From assembly GCA_021325095.1 (NCBI GenBank), contig JAJPHV010000064.1:1-43252 (forward strand): a DNA stretch of 43,252 nt, written 5' to 3'. Both the position numbers and the translations under genes were made by a program. The stretch comes from Chloroflexota bacterium. Lineage in GTDB: Bacteria; Chloroflexota; Anaerolineae; Aggregatilineales; UBA2796. The notes under the pieces were generated by a model. The model did no database searches. It was given only the letters and a program-made list of their open reading frames with translations, and was not told the origin of the DNA. Below, in pieces: positions 23,862 to 31,910 of the stretch (position 1 is the first letter of the stretch; every line of letters begins with the position of its first letter).

Positions 23862-25721
23862 CTATCGGCCTGCATTTTCCAGATCGGCGAGGGAACTGTC
23901 GTCCTGGCTGGGTGCAGGCATGTAGTACCCCAGGCCCTCTTTGGTCAAGATGTACTTCGGGTTTGTGCGGCTGTCTCCCAACTTCTTGCGCAGGCGGCTG
24001 GATATGACCCATAGATACTGGCGTTCTTCGCCGTATTCTGGTCCCCACACCTCCCGCAGAATCTCGTCGTAAGCCAGGACGTGCCCGGCATTGGAAGCCA
24101 GCAAAGCAAGGAATTTGTACTCCTTCGCGGACAGGTGAATCTCTGTGCCCGAAAAGGTGACACTATGCTTGTTAAAATCAATCCTTAGCGCTTCAAACTG
24201 GTAGACATCGATATTGCGCCGCAGCTTGATAGAAGCGGTTCGGCGGATATTGGCGCGCACTCGGGCCAGCAACTCCGGCCATTCGGCGGGCTTCACCAGG
24301 TAATCGTCGATCCCCACATCCAGCGCTGTAGCGATATTTTCAGGTTGGTGGTTGACCGAAATCATGATGATAGGCACTGACGAGAACTCGCGCAGCCGCG
24401 CCCCAATTTCGATCCCATTGGCATCGGGCAGGTACATGTCAAGCAGTACCACGTCGGGCTTCTTGTTGGCGACCATATCGACGGCGGCCTTGCCGTTCCT
24501 GGCCTCCAGAACCTGGTACCCGTTTCGTTCCAGCACAGCCCGCATCAGCTTTACCATCTCCGGGTCGTCGTCAACGACGAGCGCCTTGAAACGCGGCGCC
24601 CGGCGTGCTGGTTTCACAATGTGAGGGGCGCTCTTGGGCGTTTGAACGAGGTTCAGACCTGACCTGCGAGCCGTTGGAAAGGCACAATAGATCGTCGTGC
24701 CAACACCGTGAGTGCTCTCTGCCCAGAGATGCCCGCCATGTGCTCGGGTCAATTCTCGTGCGATATAGAGAGCCAGATTGGCCTCCACGAGTTCGCTCCT
24801 CTCTCCCAGGTGCGAGCCAGCCGGTGCGTCCAGAATTTGCATGAGCTGCGTGTCCGAGAGACCCTGCCCCTGGTCGGTAACGCTGATCACCAATTTACCG
24901 GCGTCATAGCTTGCTGCAACTCGGATCTTGCCATCCGGCGGTGAGGAAGCAATCGCGTTGGCGAGCAGATACTGGAAAATCTGATCAAACCGCGCCGCAT
25001 CCACTTCGATCTCTGGCAGATCGTCGGGCAGGTTTGCCTCGATGGTTCGCCCACTCATGCGGACTGCCATGCTGCTCAATGCTTGCTGCATACGCGGCTT
25101 GAGATTGACGGGCCGTTGTACCAAGCGAACACCACCCAGGTGCAGATTGAGCGTTTGCTGCCCATATTCCAGAATCTGATCGATCTTGGTCACGTTCTTG
25201 TCGATATTTTTCAGAAAATCGCTGCGTTGCTGTTCATCCCAGTAATGGTGACTGTTCAGCAACGTGTCCATCAGGCCCTTGATTTCAGCCTGTTTGGTGC
25301 GCAGAGTACGCAGGATGACGGTCAGGTATTCGGATTGTTTGGTGACCTCGCGCCATTCACTGGTCACGTCACGGACTATGCCAACCCAGCCATCCCAGGA
25401 CGAGGTTCGATTGGGCACAAGCCTGATTTGGAGGCGGCTGCCCGGCGAGTTTCGCGTGTGCAGAAACACGGTCGGGCACTGATCAAGCATCCGGTACGCT
25501 TGATCGAGCTGGTCTTCAGCGCTCTGCGCATCTGTACTCAACTCCGCGATTTTTCGGAAAGTATACCAGTGGCTGCGGTTAATGAGTTGAATGCCGCCCA
25601 GTCTAAGGAGGTCATTCAGGATAGCATTGGTGAAAACAACTTTGTCACTCGAATCAACCAGAAATATGCCTTCACTCAGGTTCGCTGCGGCAAGTTCATT
25701 GTACATTGGTACCAGGTCCAC
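23862..25721 (-). CDS. Degenerate histidine kinase fused to a REC-winged-helix response regulator
   Basis: A 619-residue single-chain regulator. Domains in order: PAS-like sensor (about 10-120), HisKA-like helices (about 130-195), HATPase (about 205-350), REC (about 378-495), OmpR/PhoB-type winged helix (about 500-602). The H-box is LRTLRTKQAEIKG; aligned with SHELRTPLxSIKG, the phospho-acceptor His is Arg138. The N-box Asn255 and DQGQG (283-287) remain, but the G2 glycines of the ATP lid are lost (VEANLALYIA). The REC domain is intact: DDD 384-386, phospho-acceptor Asp428 and Lys477. No membrane helix, so cytosolic. Output may depend on PAS signalling or on another kinase. Confidence 0.85.
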   Translation of the reverse strand: MDLVPMYNELAAANLSEGIFLVDSSDKVVFTNAILNDLLRLGGIQLINRSHWYTFRKIAELSTDAQSAEDQLDQAYRMLDQCPTVFLHTRNSPGSRLQIRLVPNRTSSWDGWVGIVRDVTSEWREVTKQSEYLTVILRTLRTKQAEIKGLMDTLLNSHHYWDEQQRSDFLKNIDKNVTKIDQILEYGQQTLNLHLGGVRLVQRPVNLKPRMQQALSSMAVRMSGRTIEANLPDDLPEIEVDAARFDQIFQYLLANAIASSPPDGKIRVAASYDAGKLVISVTDQGQGLSDTQLMQILDAPAGSHLGERSELVEANLALYIARELTRAHGGHLWAESTHGVGTTIYCAFPTARRSGLNLVQTPKSAPHIVKPARRAPRFKALVVDDDPEMVKLMRAVLERNGYQVLEARNGKAAVDMVANKKPDVVLLDMYLPDANGIEIGARLREFSSVPIIMISVNHQPENIATALDVGIDDYLVKPAEWPELLARVRANIRRTASIKLRRNIDVYQFEALRIDFNKHSVTFSGTEIHLSAKEYKFLALLASNAGHVLAYDEILREVWGPEYGEERQYLWVISSRLRKKLGDSRTNPKYILTKEGLGYYMPAPSQDDSSLADLENAGR

Positions 25722-26395
25722 AATCGTCTAGGTACTACCGGATTGATACAGGCATTCGGAACAACGCTCGAACTCATCGCCCAATACAATCTGTGCACTT
25801 CACTACCCGTCCAATCTTCCTGCCACCCCTGCTCATGATCGCCGGAACGATAGACAAGAGTTCTGTGGCTTACCCTCATGGCCGGTCGCAGGTATTGTGA
25901 ATAAGTAAAAATAAAGGATTTTGGTTTGTGCCACGCCCCGCGGCACGCGGGAAAGCCTGAGAAATTGGGACAATGTATTGGTGAAAACCAACCATTCTGT
26001 CCGCTGAGTTGATAGGATGGGGGTGGAATGAAATGGCGAATTTGCCAGCCGCTTGTCTCCTCCATCCACTTACCCGCACACTCAGGCTATTCGATTAGCA
26101 TCATGCAGTAAGGTACAGTAGGAAGAAGACAACTCATCCGTAATTATAGAGCAATTTTTAGGGGATTTTGTGAATTTTTTCCGAAGAAAAGGTTGGGCTC
26201 GGAGTAAGATGAGGGGGCGGAGCCTAAATTCTGTATCAAGTCTTCAGCTTGGGAAGCCCGTTCCAACCCGCCATATCGACATCGGCTTGGCCCCGATCTC
26301 TGCGCCGGTTGTGGCCGGAGCACTGGTGAACATCTGCGTAGGTTGGGGGTTCGTTCGATGACCTTGCAGATACCTTGCAACCCGATCCGCGCTCT
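25722..26395. other. Non-coding stretch without recognised gene
   Basis: About 670 bp between the regulator and the promoter at 26396. Six-frame translation gives only short, unrecognisable frames. Parts (about 25890-26240) are visibly more AT-rich than neighbouring genes, which may reflect regulatory DNA or a decayed insert. The promoter of the minus-strand regulator should lie near 25722-25900, but I could not pick a convincing one. Confidence 0.5.
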
Positions 26396-26424
26396 TTGCG
26401 ATAGCCAACACTCTCTTTTATACT
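26396..26424 (+). promoter_or_regulatory. Sigma70-type promoter
   Basis: TTGCGA (26396-26401), a 17-bp spacer and TATACT (26419-26424). The start would be near 26431, inside the first TTCGTGAG repeat. The next intact gene on this strand is the acetyltransferase at 26666, giving a leader of about 235 nt that contains the aminotransferase remnant. Confidence 0.55.
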
Positions 26425-26428
26425 GGCG

Positions 26429-26487
26429 TTCGTGAGGTGTTCGTGGGCATTCAGGACGATTCGTGAGAATGCGGTCAGGCTCACGAA
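26429..26487 (+). repeat. TTCGTGAG octamer array over the promoter start site
   Basis: TTCGTGAG at 26429-26436, TTCGTGGG at 26440-26447, TTCGTGAG at 26460-26467 and the inverse CTCACGAA at 26480-26487. Offsets are 11, 20 and 20 bp, so the boxes lie near one face of the helix. The last two also form a stem of 8 bp with a 12-base loop. Tandem sites at about 11 bp are typical for OmpR/PhoB-type regulators, and one is encoded next door. Confidence 0.5.
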
Positions 26488-26538
26488 GCAGCAATGAGGC
26501 GTTCGGCAGGCACTAACTTGATAACGCCCTCTTCACTC

Positions 26539-26655
26539 CATGCCCAAGACAACGTGGCGTGCGGCGAGGAGATGACTCGCCAGGCCTTCAATCTCCCTGT
26601 CCACACAGCGCTGTCACCTGCCGAGGTGGCCGAAGCGCTGTTCAAGCCAATCTGA
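26539..26655 (+). pseudogene. C-terminal remnant of a DegT/StrS aminotransferase
   Basis: One frame ending at TGA 26653-26655 encodes about 38 residues including EEMTRQAFNLPVH and ALSPAEVAEAL. This matches the C-terminus of the intact aminotransferase gene at 22682 (EEVTRQVFSLPVH and ALTPADLETIV). No start codon or upstream portion of the enzyme is present, so this is a broken copy left directly before the acetyltransferase gene. Confidence 0.8.
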
Positions 26656-26665
26656 GGATAACGAC

Positions 26666-27217
26666 ATGGCAACGTATATTCATCCATCGGCTGACATAGA
26701 TAGCAGCGCAGTCATTGGCGAAGACACGAAAGTCTGGCACCTGGTCCAGATTCGCAGCGGAGCGCGCATCGGACGGCAATGCATCCTCGGACGAGGGGTA
26801 TACATTGATGCCAATGTCGTGCTGGGTGACTGCGTTAAGGTGCAGAATTACGTCTCAATCTTTGATGGGGTAACGATTGAAAATGGCGTGTTTGTCGGGC
26901 CGCACGTTGTTTTCACCAACGATAAGATGCCGCGTGCTGTGAACCCTGATGGCAGCCTGAAAGGGGCTGCGGACTGGACAATGTCCACAACCCGTATTCG
27001 TGAGGGCGCAAGCCTGGGGGCCAATTCGACCATTGTGTGCGGTGTCACCGTCGGGCGCTGGGCGATGGTCGGCGCGGGGGCTGTGGTCACGCGAGACGTG
27101 CCAGATTTCGGCCTGGTCGTTGGGAACCCGGCCCGATTGATCGGTTACGTCTGCAAATGCGGTCAGCGGATTCCTGAGGGCGTTGACCCTGCAACTTATA
27201 AGTGCCCCAACGAGTAG
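26666..27217 (+). CDS. WbpD-like left-handed beta-helix N-acetyltransferase
   Basis: A 183-residue acyltransferase with hexapeptide repeats from about residue 1 to 150, starting ATYIHPSADIDSSAVIGEDTK, with GARIGRQCILGRGVYID and GVTIENGVFVGPHVVFTND; Asn89-Asp90-Lys91 follow the family's FTND motif. The tail CKCGQRI ... YKCPNE has three Cys that could form a small metal or structural site, as in many WbpD homologues. WbpD acetylates the 3-amino group of a UDP-sugar after WbpE transamination. The ATG begins 11 bases after the aminotransferase remnant, showing that the ancestral order was aminotransferase-acetyltransferase. Confidence 0.88.
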   Translation: MATYIHPSADIDSSAVIGEDTKVWHLVQIRSGARIGRQCILGRGVYIDANVVLGDCVKVQNYVSIFDGVTIENGVFVGPHVVFTNDKMPRAVNPDGSLKGAADWTMSTTRIREGASLGANSTIVCGVTVGRWAMVGAGAVVTRDVPDFGLVVGNPARLIGYVCKCGQRIPEGVDPATYKCPNE

Positions 27218-27283
27218 CACCGGGCGGCATCCCGGGGCGGCACGATGCGAACATCGGCGTGACAAAGGGCCTACGCCGCAGGC

Positions 27284-28420
27284 TTATCGCATGTCCTCCA
27301 TTTTGCGCCGCACAATAAGGTATTTGGCATGACACCACACGAGCGGGTTGGCAATCGGCCCCCGCTGCGCTACCCAGGGCGCGTAGTGTGCTGGCGACAG
27401 CAGTGAGCGATTGACCTGTTCGGGCAAATTCCCTGCCTCATCCGCCTGATCCGCCGCCCACGCCAGGATTTCCTCGGCGCGGGCGCGTTCGTTTACCTCC
27501 ACGTAGTACCAGGCCAGCCACAGGGCCAGCAGAATCCAGGGACCGCCGCCGTAGTAGGTATCCTCTCGATAGCGATAGATTCCGCCGCCCGGTGCGCTCA
27601 ATTCTCGTTCAATTCGGGCTATGGTGCGGCGCATGATGGGATCGTCCGGGGGCACCAGGCGGCACGGCGTTGCGACACTGATCAGGCTCCCGTCGACGGC
27701 ATCCAGGCCGACGGCTTTGGAGAATTCGCCAGCCGGGGTCAACCCTTTCCGCAACACGAAGTCTCGGATGGCCTCCATCGTCGCCTCCAGGTTTAAGCGC
27801 GGCAAGAGAGCCTGTGCTGCATTTAGCCCGGCGAAGATCGAAGCAAGCGTACTGATGTGCACATCGCCGCCTCTTTCCTCCCAATAATCATGACAAGGGG
27901 TCTGCCAGAGCGCCGCCAGGTAGCGGGCTGTCAGGTCTACGGCTCGCTCCCAGGCGACGGGCAGAGGCCGGAGGTGAGCGGTCAGCACATATTGATGCAG
28001 AGACCAGAGCCAGATGCCTGGCCCATCCAGTTGGAATTCGGGCCAGCCCTGTGGCCCTTCTTCACCATCGGGCCGGTAGCGTGCGTTAAGGGTGTCGTCC
28101 AGTACCAGGGCCAGCCCCTGTCGGGCGCGCGCAATCGTTCGTTCCAGACGATCCGAGCGACGGTTGATGATGCGTGCGCACCACTCGTGGAACCGTCCGG
28201 CGCTCTCCCACTGCGCGGCGCGGCTTTTTCCCCACATGACGCTCCCGCGCTGACCATCGATGGTCAGCGCGTAGCTGATATACGCTCCGTCTCTGAACCA
28301 GGAGAACTGGTAATCGGGCATGACAGGGCAGGCAAGATAAGCCCCACCGGGCTGCTGTGCCTTCAGAATAACGTCCAGGCTTTTCTGATAGAGATTCTCG
28401 CACTGTCCCGGATTCCTCAA
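27284..28420 (-). CDS. GH15 glucoamylase/glucodextranase-like hydrolase
   Basis: About 378 residues from the TTG at 28420, whose last two bases overlap the GH66 stop (TTGA). GH15 landmarks are FSWFRDGAYISYAL (41-52), GWPEFQLDGPGIWLW (125-139), DYWEERGGDVH with general-acid candidate Glu181, and NLPEQVNRS with base candidate Glu334, matching the EE/PEQ pattern of GH15 glucodextranases. It lacks the N-terminal beta domain of secreted glucoamylases and has no signal peptide, so it is cytosolic. It would release glucose from non-reducing ends. An in-frame ATG at 28450 lies deeper in the GH66 gene and is less likely. Confidence 0.82.
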   Translation of the reverse strand: MRNPGQCENLYQKSLDVILKAQQPGGAYLACPVMPDYQFSWFRDGAYISYALTIDGQRGSVMWGKSRAAQWESAGRFHEWCARIINRRSDRLERTIARARQGLALVLDDTLNARYRPDGEEGPQGWPEFQLDGPGIWLWSLHQYVLTAHLRPLPVAWERAVDLTARYLAALWQTPCHDYWEERGGDVHISTLASIFAGLNAAQALLPRLNLEATMEAIRDFVLRKGLTPAGEFSKAVGLDAVDGSLISVATPCRLVPPDDPIMRRTIARIERELSAPGGGIYRYREDTYYGGGPWILLALWLAWYYVEVNERARAEEILAWAADQADEAGNLPEQVNRSLLSPAHYAPWVAQRGPIANPLVWCHAKYLIVRRKMEDMR

Positions 28421-30036
28421 GGCGCATACTCCACAACGATCATGTCCCAATAGGCTAGTCGCGGAATTTCAAAGTGTGCGTTATGTACACCTCGATCCAG
28501 ATTCTGGCGGAATGCAAGGTCGTGTGCACTGAGGTCTTCCCCATCGGGCGACGCCCGCCAGATGCGCCGCACGGGACGGTCAATGACGATCTCGACATTC
28601 AAAGGGCCGCACGGAGTAGGATCACTTGCCAGAGGTGTATCCCACATCTGATGTGGCAGCCCGGTGAAGTTGATCAGGTTAAAGGTCTCGAACTGATCGC
28701 CGCGCCGCACTACAGTTAAGATGTCCGGCTTGTGGGTAGAGGATTCTTTTTGTGGACATGCCAGGCTGTACCTTCGCTCGCCGCCATCCTGCGTACCTAA
28801 CGACAAGACTTCCTCGTACCGGACTTGAAAGTCGTAGTAGCGCTTCAGGATATCCTGAGCGGGCCGATCAAGCTGGCCGAATCTGGGAAAGTACGGGTCG
28901 GCCAGCATCGCGCCAGGTTCGCCCAGTTCAAGCCGGTACGCCCCACTGGCGAATATCACAGCGTCCGCCAGTCGCCAGTTTGCGACGTGGGCTGGATCGA
29001 TGTAGGCGGCGACAATGACAGGCTTGCCTGCTCCGGCCTGCTGCGCGTTCACGACGATGCGGTATAAATCCAGGAACTCACGGTAAGGCGGCCAGACTTC
29101 GATGTAGACGGCAGCTTCAGCGCTACAGGCCACGCGATCCACCGGCCAATTGCCGACGGCATTGAAGATCACTGAGCCAGAGCCGCCGCGCCGCTGTTCC
29201 ACCAGAGCTGCCGCTTTATCGATGAAGGCCGGAAACACTTCGCCCAGGTCGATTCGTGTTCCACTGGCATCCTGCCCGACGAAGGGCGCACCGTATTGAT
29301 CGATGTGGATGCCGTCAAAGGCGATGCTGTCCAGCACAGTTGCGAATTCACCAAGCAAATGTTCTGCCCAGGGCGAATCCGGATTCATGATGACCAGGAA
29401 TGACTCGCCCAACCTGAACGGGGTGCCCAGTCGATCCGTCAGCGCCAACCGGGGATGCTCACGGTAGAAGGCATCCGACGCCCCGTAGATCGCGGTATAG
29501 GGCATGGCTGCGATACCGCGCTCGTGTCCCGCTGCGACGAGGCGTTTGATAGTGTCAAGCGACAGGCTTCGGCCAAGCAAATCCGTATAGGTTTCAGAAG
29601 GCGGCAGCAGCCGTTCGTGACGGTACTGCCAGTCATAGTATTGCAAACCATTCAGGTGATAGCGCACGACCCAGTCCATCGTTGCCTGCACGTCATTGCG
29701 GCCAGGGCCGTATTCGCTTAGAAAACCATAACGAGGGGCTTGAGTCCAGTGTTCCAGCACGTCGAACGCAGCGGATGCCGTTGCCGCCACCCGCCCATCG
29801 CCATCCAGCAGCCGTGCCCTGACGCCATAGCCGCACGGCGCTTCCGCAGGCAGCGCCCCTTCCAGGACGCAAGAGCGGCCATCTGCCTGATCTGTCCAAA
29901 TGGCGGTGGCGTCGGCAAGGCGGTAGATCGTGGCCTCGACTGTGCCCCGCGCCGGGGTCTCGAATGCCAGTTCCAGCCGGATGGGTTCGCCAGGCCGGAA
30001 GAAGGCTTTACTTGGCGTGCAATGCATCTTAATCAT
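28417..30036 (-). CDS. GH66 dextranase-like hydrolase, intracellular form
   Basis: A 539-residue protein beginning one base after the stop of the ABC permease gene. An N-terminal beta domain (about 1-100) is followed by a (beta/alpha)8 barrel: FLSEYGPGRND, LQYYDWQYRHERLLPP, and FDGIHIDQYG with the likely nucleophile Asp246, then AAVYIEVWPPYRE with the likely acid/base Glu313. These are the GH66 catalytic sites. A C-terminal beta domain follows. GH66 enzymes cut alpha-1,6-glucan or make cyclo-isomaltooligosaccharides. There is no signal peptide, unlike classic secreted dextranases, so imported oligosaccharides are the likely substrate. GAAAGG precedes the ATG. Confidence 0.85.
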   Translation of the reverse strand: MIKMHCTPSKAFFRPGEPIRLELAFETPARGTVEATIYRLADATAIWTDQADGRSCVLEGALPAEAPCGYGVRARLLDGDGRVAATASAAFDVLEHWTQAPRYGFLSEYGPGRNDVQATMDWVVRYHLNGLQYYDWQYRHERLLPPSETYTDLLGRSLSLDTIKRLVAAGHERGIAAMPYTAIYGASDAFYREHPRLALTDRLGTPFRLGESFLVIMNPDSPWAEHLLGEFATVLDSIAFDGIHIDQYGAPFVGQDASGTRIDLGEVFPAFIDKAAALVEQRRGGSGSVIFNAVGNWPVDRVACSAEAAVYIEVWPPYREFLDLYRIVVNAQQAGAGKPVIVAAYIDPAHVANWRLADAVIFASGAYRLELGEPGAMLADPYFPRFGQLDRPAQDILKRYYDFQVRYEEVLSLGTQDGGERRYSLACPQKESSTHKPDILTVVRRGDQFETFNLINFTGLPHQMWDTPLASDPTPCGPLNVEIVIDRPVRRIWRASPDGEDLSAHDLAFRQNLDRGVHNAHFEIPRLAYWDMIVVEYAP

Positions 30037-30037
30037 C

Positions 30038-30880
30038 TCAGCCTTTCAGGCCCGTCGTGGCGATCCCGGCCACGAAGTAGCGCTGGAAGATCACGTAAAC
30101 GACCAGTACCGGCAGCAAAGCGATGATCGACATGGCGAAAAGTTGGCCCCATTCGGTCAGGTCGGGCCGTCGGAACAGCGCGATGGCGACAGGCAACGTG
30201 CGCTTTGCAGTCTCCCGGATGGCGACGTGTGCCCAGGGAAACTCGTCCCAACTGTACAGGAACGTGAAAATCGTGACGGCTGCCAAGCCGGGACGGGAGA
30301 GCGGCAGCACGATCCGCCAGAACAACGTACCTTGCCCGCCACCGTCGATAAGTGCCGCGTCGAGCAAATCTTGAGGGACACCTGCAAAGACGCCACGCAG
30401 CAAAAAGGTTTGCATGGAGAGGCTCATGGTGATGTAGACCAGGATCAACCCCAGCAGACTGTTCAGCAGACTCAGTTCTTTGGCGACCAGGAATTGCGGA
30501 ATGATCAGCATAACGGGCGGGATCATCATGCCGATCAGCAGCACAGAGAACAGCACACGTTTCCCGGCAAATTTCATGCGCGCAAATGCATAGGCCAGCA
30601 GCGAAGCGATCAGGACTGTGCCGCTCGTGCTGGCGACGGCGACCAGCAGACTGTTGGCAAAGTACACCACCAGGTTCTGCTTGGCGAGCACTTCCCGGTA
30701 GTGTTCAAAAGTGATGTCGTGCGGGAAAAGCTGCGGCGGCATCTCGAAGGTATAGGCCTGGGGTTTGAGCGACACCGACACCATATAGATGAACGGGACG
30801 GTGACGATCAGTGCGCCAGCCAGGAGCAGCGCATACCGGACAGCAAACGCTGTGTACTTCTGTCTGCCCAGAGTATTCAT
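30038..30880 (-). CDS. Carbohydrate ABC transporter permease, MalG type
   Basis: A 280-residue inner-membrane permease of the CUT1 family with about six helices. The cytoplasmic EAA loop that contacts the ATPase reads LLDAALIDGGGQGTLFWRI followed by VLPLSRPGL. The ATG overlaps the stop of the MalF-type gene by four bases (ATGA), a sign of coupled translation of the two permeases. It ends one base before the GH66 start. Confidence 0.92.
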   Translation of the reverse strand: MNTLGRQKYTAFAVRYALLLAGALIVTVPFIYMVSVSLKPQAYTFEMPPQLFPHDITFEHYREVLAKQNLVVYFANSLLVAVASTSGTVLIASLLAYAFARMKFAGKRVLFSVLLIGMMIPPVMLIIPQFLVAKELSLLNSLLGLILVYITMSLSMQTFLLRGVFAGVPQDLLDAALIDGGGQGTLFWRIVLPLSRPGLAAVTIFTFLYSWDEFPWAHVAIRETAKRTLPVAIALFRRPDLTEWGQLFAMSIIALLPVLVVYVIFQRYFVAGIATTGLKG

Positions 30881-31830
30881 GTATAGTCCACCTCGCGTTG
30901 CAACAGGCGGATCTGTACCAGACTGACGACGAAGACCACCGCCGTAAGCAAATAGCTGATGGCCGCACCCTGCCCAAACTTAAAGTTTTCAAAGGTCTGC
31001 TTGTCCATCCATGTCAACACAAAGTGGCTCTCATTCATGGGATCGCCGCCGCGTGTCATAAGCAGGCCAGAAATGTAGACATTCATCGCACCAATGGTCA
31101 GCACCACGACGAGGAAAACCAACGTCGGGCGCAGGAGCGGCAAGGTGACTGACGTGAAGCGCTGCCTGGTTCCCGCACCATCCACCGCTGCCGCCTCGTA
31201 AAGCTGCATGGGGATTGACTGTAAGCCAGCCAGGACAATGACGGCTGTCCAGCCGATCCCTTTCCAGATGCCGAGCAGCGTCAACGGGATCATGATCAGA
31301 CGCGAGTCGGCAAGCCAGCGGATTGGTTCGCGGATCAACCCGGCAGATTCCAGGATCGAATTGATGAGTCCAGCCTGCCCATTGAATAAGAACTCGAACA
31401 GGAGCGTCACGATCACCCAGGAGGTGATGACCGGCAAATAATAGAGGGTGCGGAACAGGGCACGGCCCGGAAAGCGCTGGTTGAGCAGCAGCGCCGCCAA
31501 AGTACCGAAAATCATCTGACCGGGGACGGTCACCAGCACGTAGAAGAGCGTGTTTGAGGCGGCACGCTGAAAGATGGGATCGTCTAGCGCGTCCTGGTAA
31601 TTTTGCAGGCCCACATAGACGCTGCGTTCAGCCTTTACAATATTCCAGTCGTAGAAGCTGATCCGCAGCGAGTACAGCATGGGCCACAGGATAAACGTTA
31701 CAAACAGGATGATGCCCGGCAGCAGGAACAGGTAGGGCGTCACCTGCTGTGCCGAGAGGCGGAGGCGCGGTTTCACAGTGATGCTGGCCGAAGCCCTGCG
31801 GCTATCCACGTTGAGGTTCGCTTGAGACAC
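30877..31830 (-). CDS. Carbohydrate ABC transporter permease, MalF type
   Basis: About 317 residues from a GTG at 31830 with GGGAA upstream. The open frame continues to 31908, but that extension crosses a hairpin and is Pro/Arg-rich, so the GTG start VSQANLNVD is preferred. The first helix is TPYLFLLPGIILFVTFILWP, and the EAA loop is LYEAAAVDGAGTRQRFTSV followed by TLPLLRP. It belongs to the CUT1 family and pairs with the MalG-type gene next to it. Confidence 0.88.
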   Translation of the reverse strand: MSQANLNVDSRRASASITVKPRLRLSAQQVTPYLFLLPGIILFVTFILWPMLYSLRISFYDWNIVKAERSVYVGLQNYQDALDDPIFQRAASNTLFYVLVTVPGQMIFGTLAALLLNQRFPGRALFRTLYYLPVITSWVIVTLLFEFLFNGQAGLINSILESAGLIREPIRWLADSRLIMIPLTLLGIWKGIGWTAVIVLAGLQSIPMQLYEAAAVDGAGTRQRFTSVTLPLLRPTLVFLVVVLTIGAMNVYISGLLMTRGGDPMNESHFVLTWMDKQTFENFKFGQGAAISYLLTAVVFVVSLVQIRLLQREVDYT

Positions 31831-31863
31831 GGGCAAATTCCCTGAACACAGGTTCGTGATGCT

Positions 31864-31898
31864 GCCTACCCCTCTTCTTGGTGGAGGATGGGGTAGGC
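31864..31898 (-). promoter_or_regulatory. Intercistronic hairpin between binding protein and permease genes
   Basis: GCCTACCCC (31864-31872) pairs perfectly with GGGGTAGGC (31890-31898), with partial pairing inside. No T-run follows on the minus strand. In malE-malF-type operons such a hairpin usually protects the abundant binding-protein mRNA and lowers permease expression. Confidence 0.55.
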
Positions 31899-31910
31899 GG
31901 CAAGGCATAC

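Noticed and set aside
26144..26494. 116-codon minus-strand frame upstream of the acetyltransferase
   Set aside because: No recognisable domain and it crosses a promoter and operator-like repeats.
29930..30886. 318-codon plus-strand frame over the MalG-type permease
   Set aside because: Antisense shadow; the minus strand has clear permease motifs.
31831..31908. N-terminal extension of the MalF-type permease
   Set aside because: It is encoded by an intercistronic hairpin and is Pro/Arg-rich; a GTG with a ribosome site follows.
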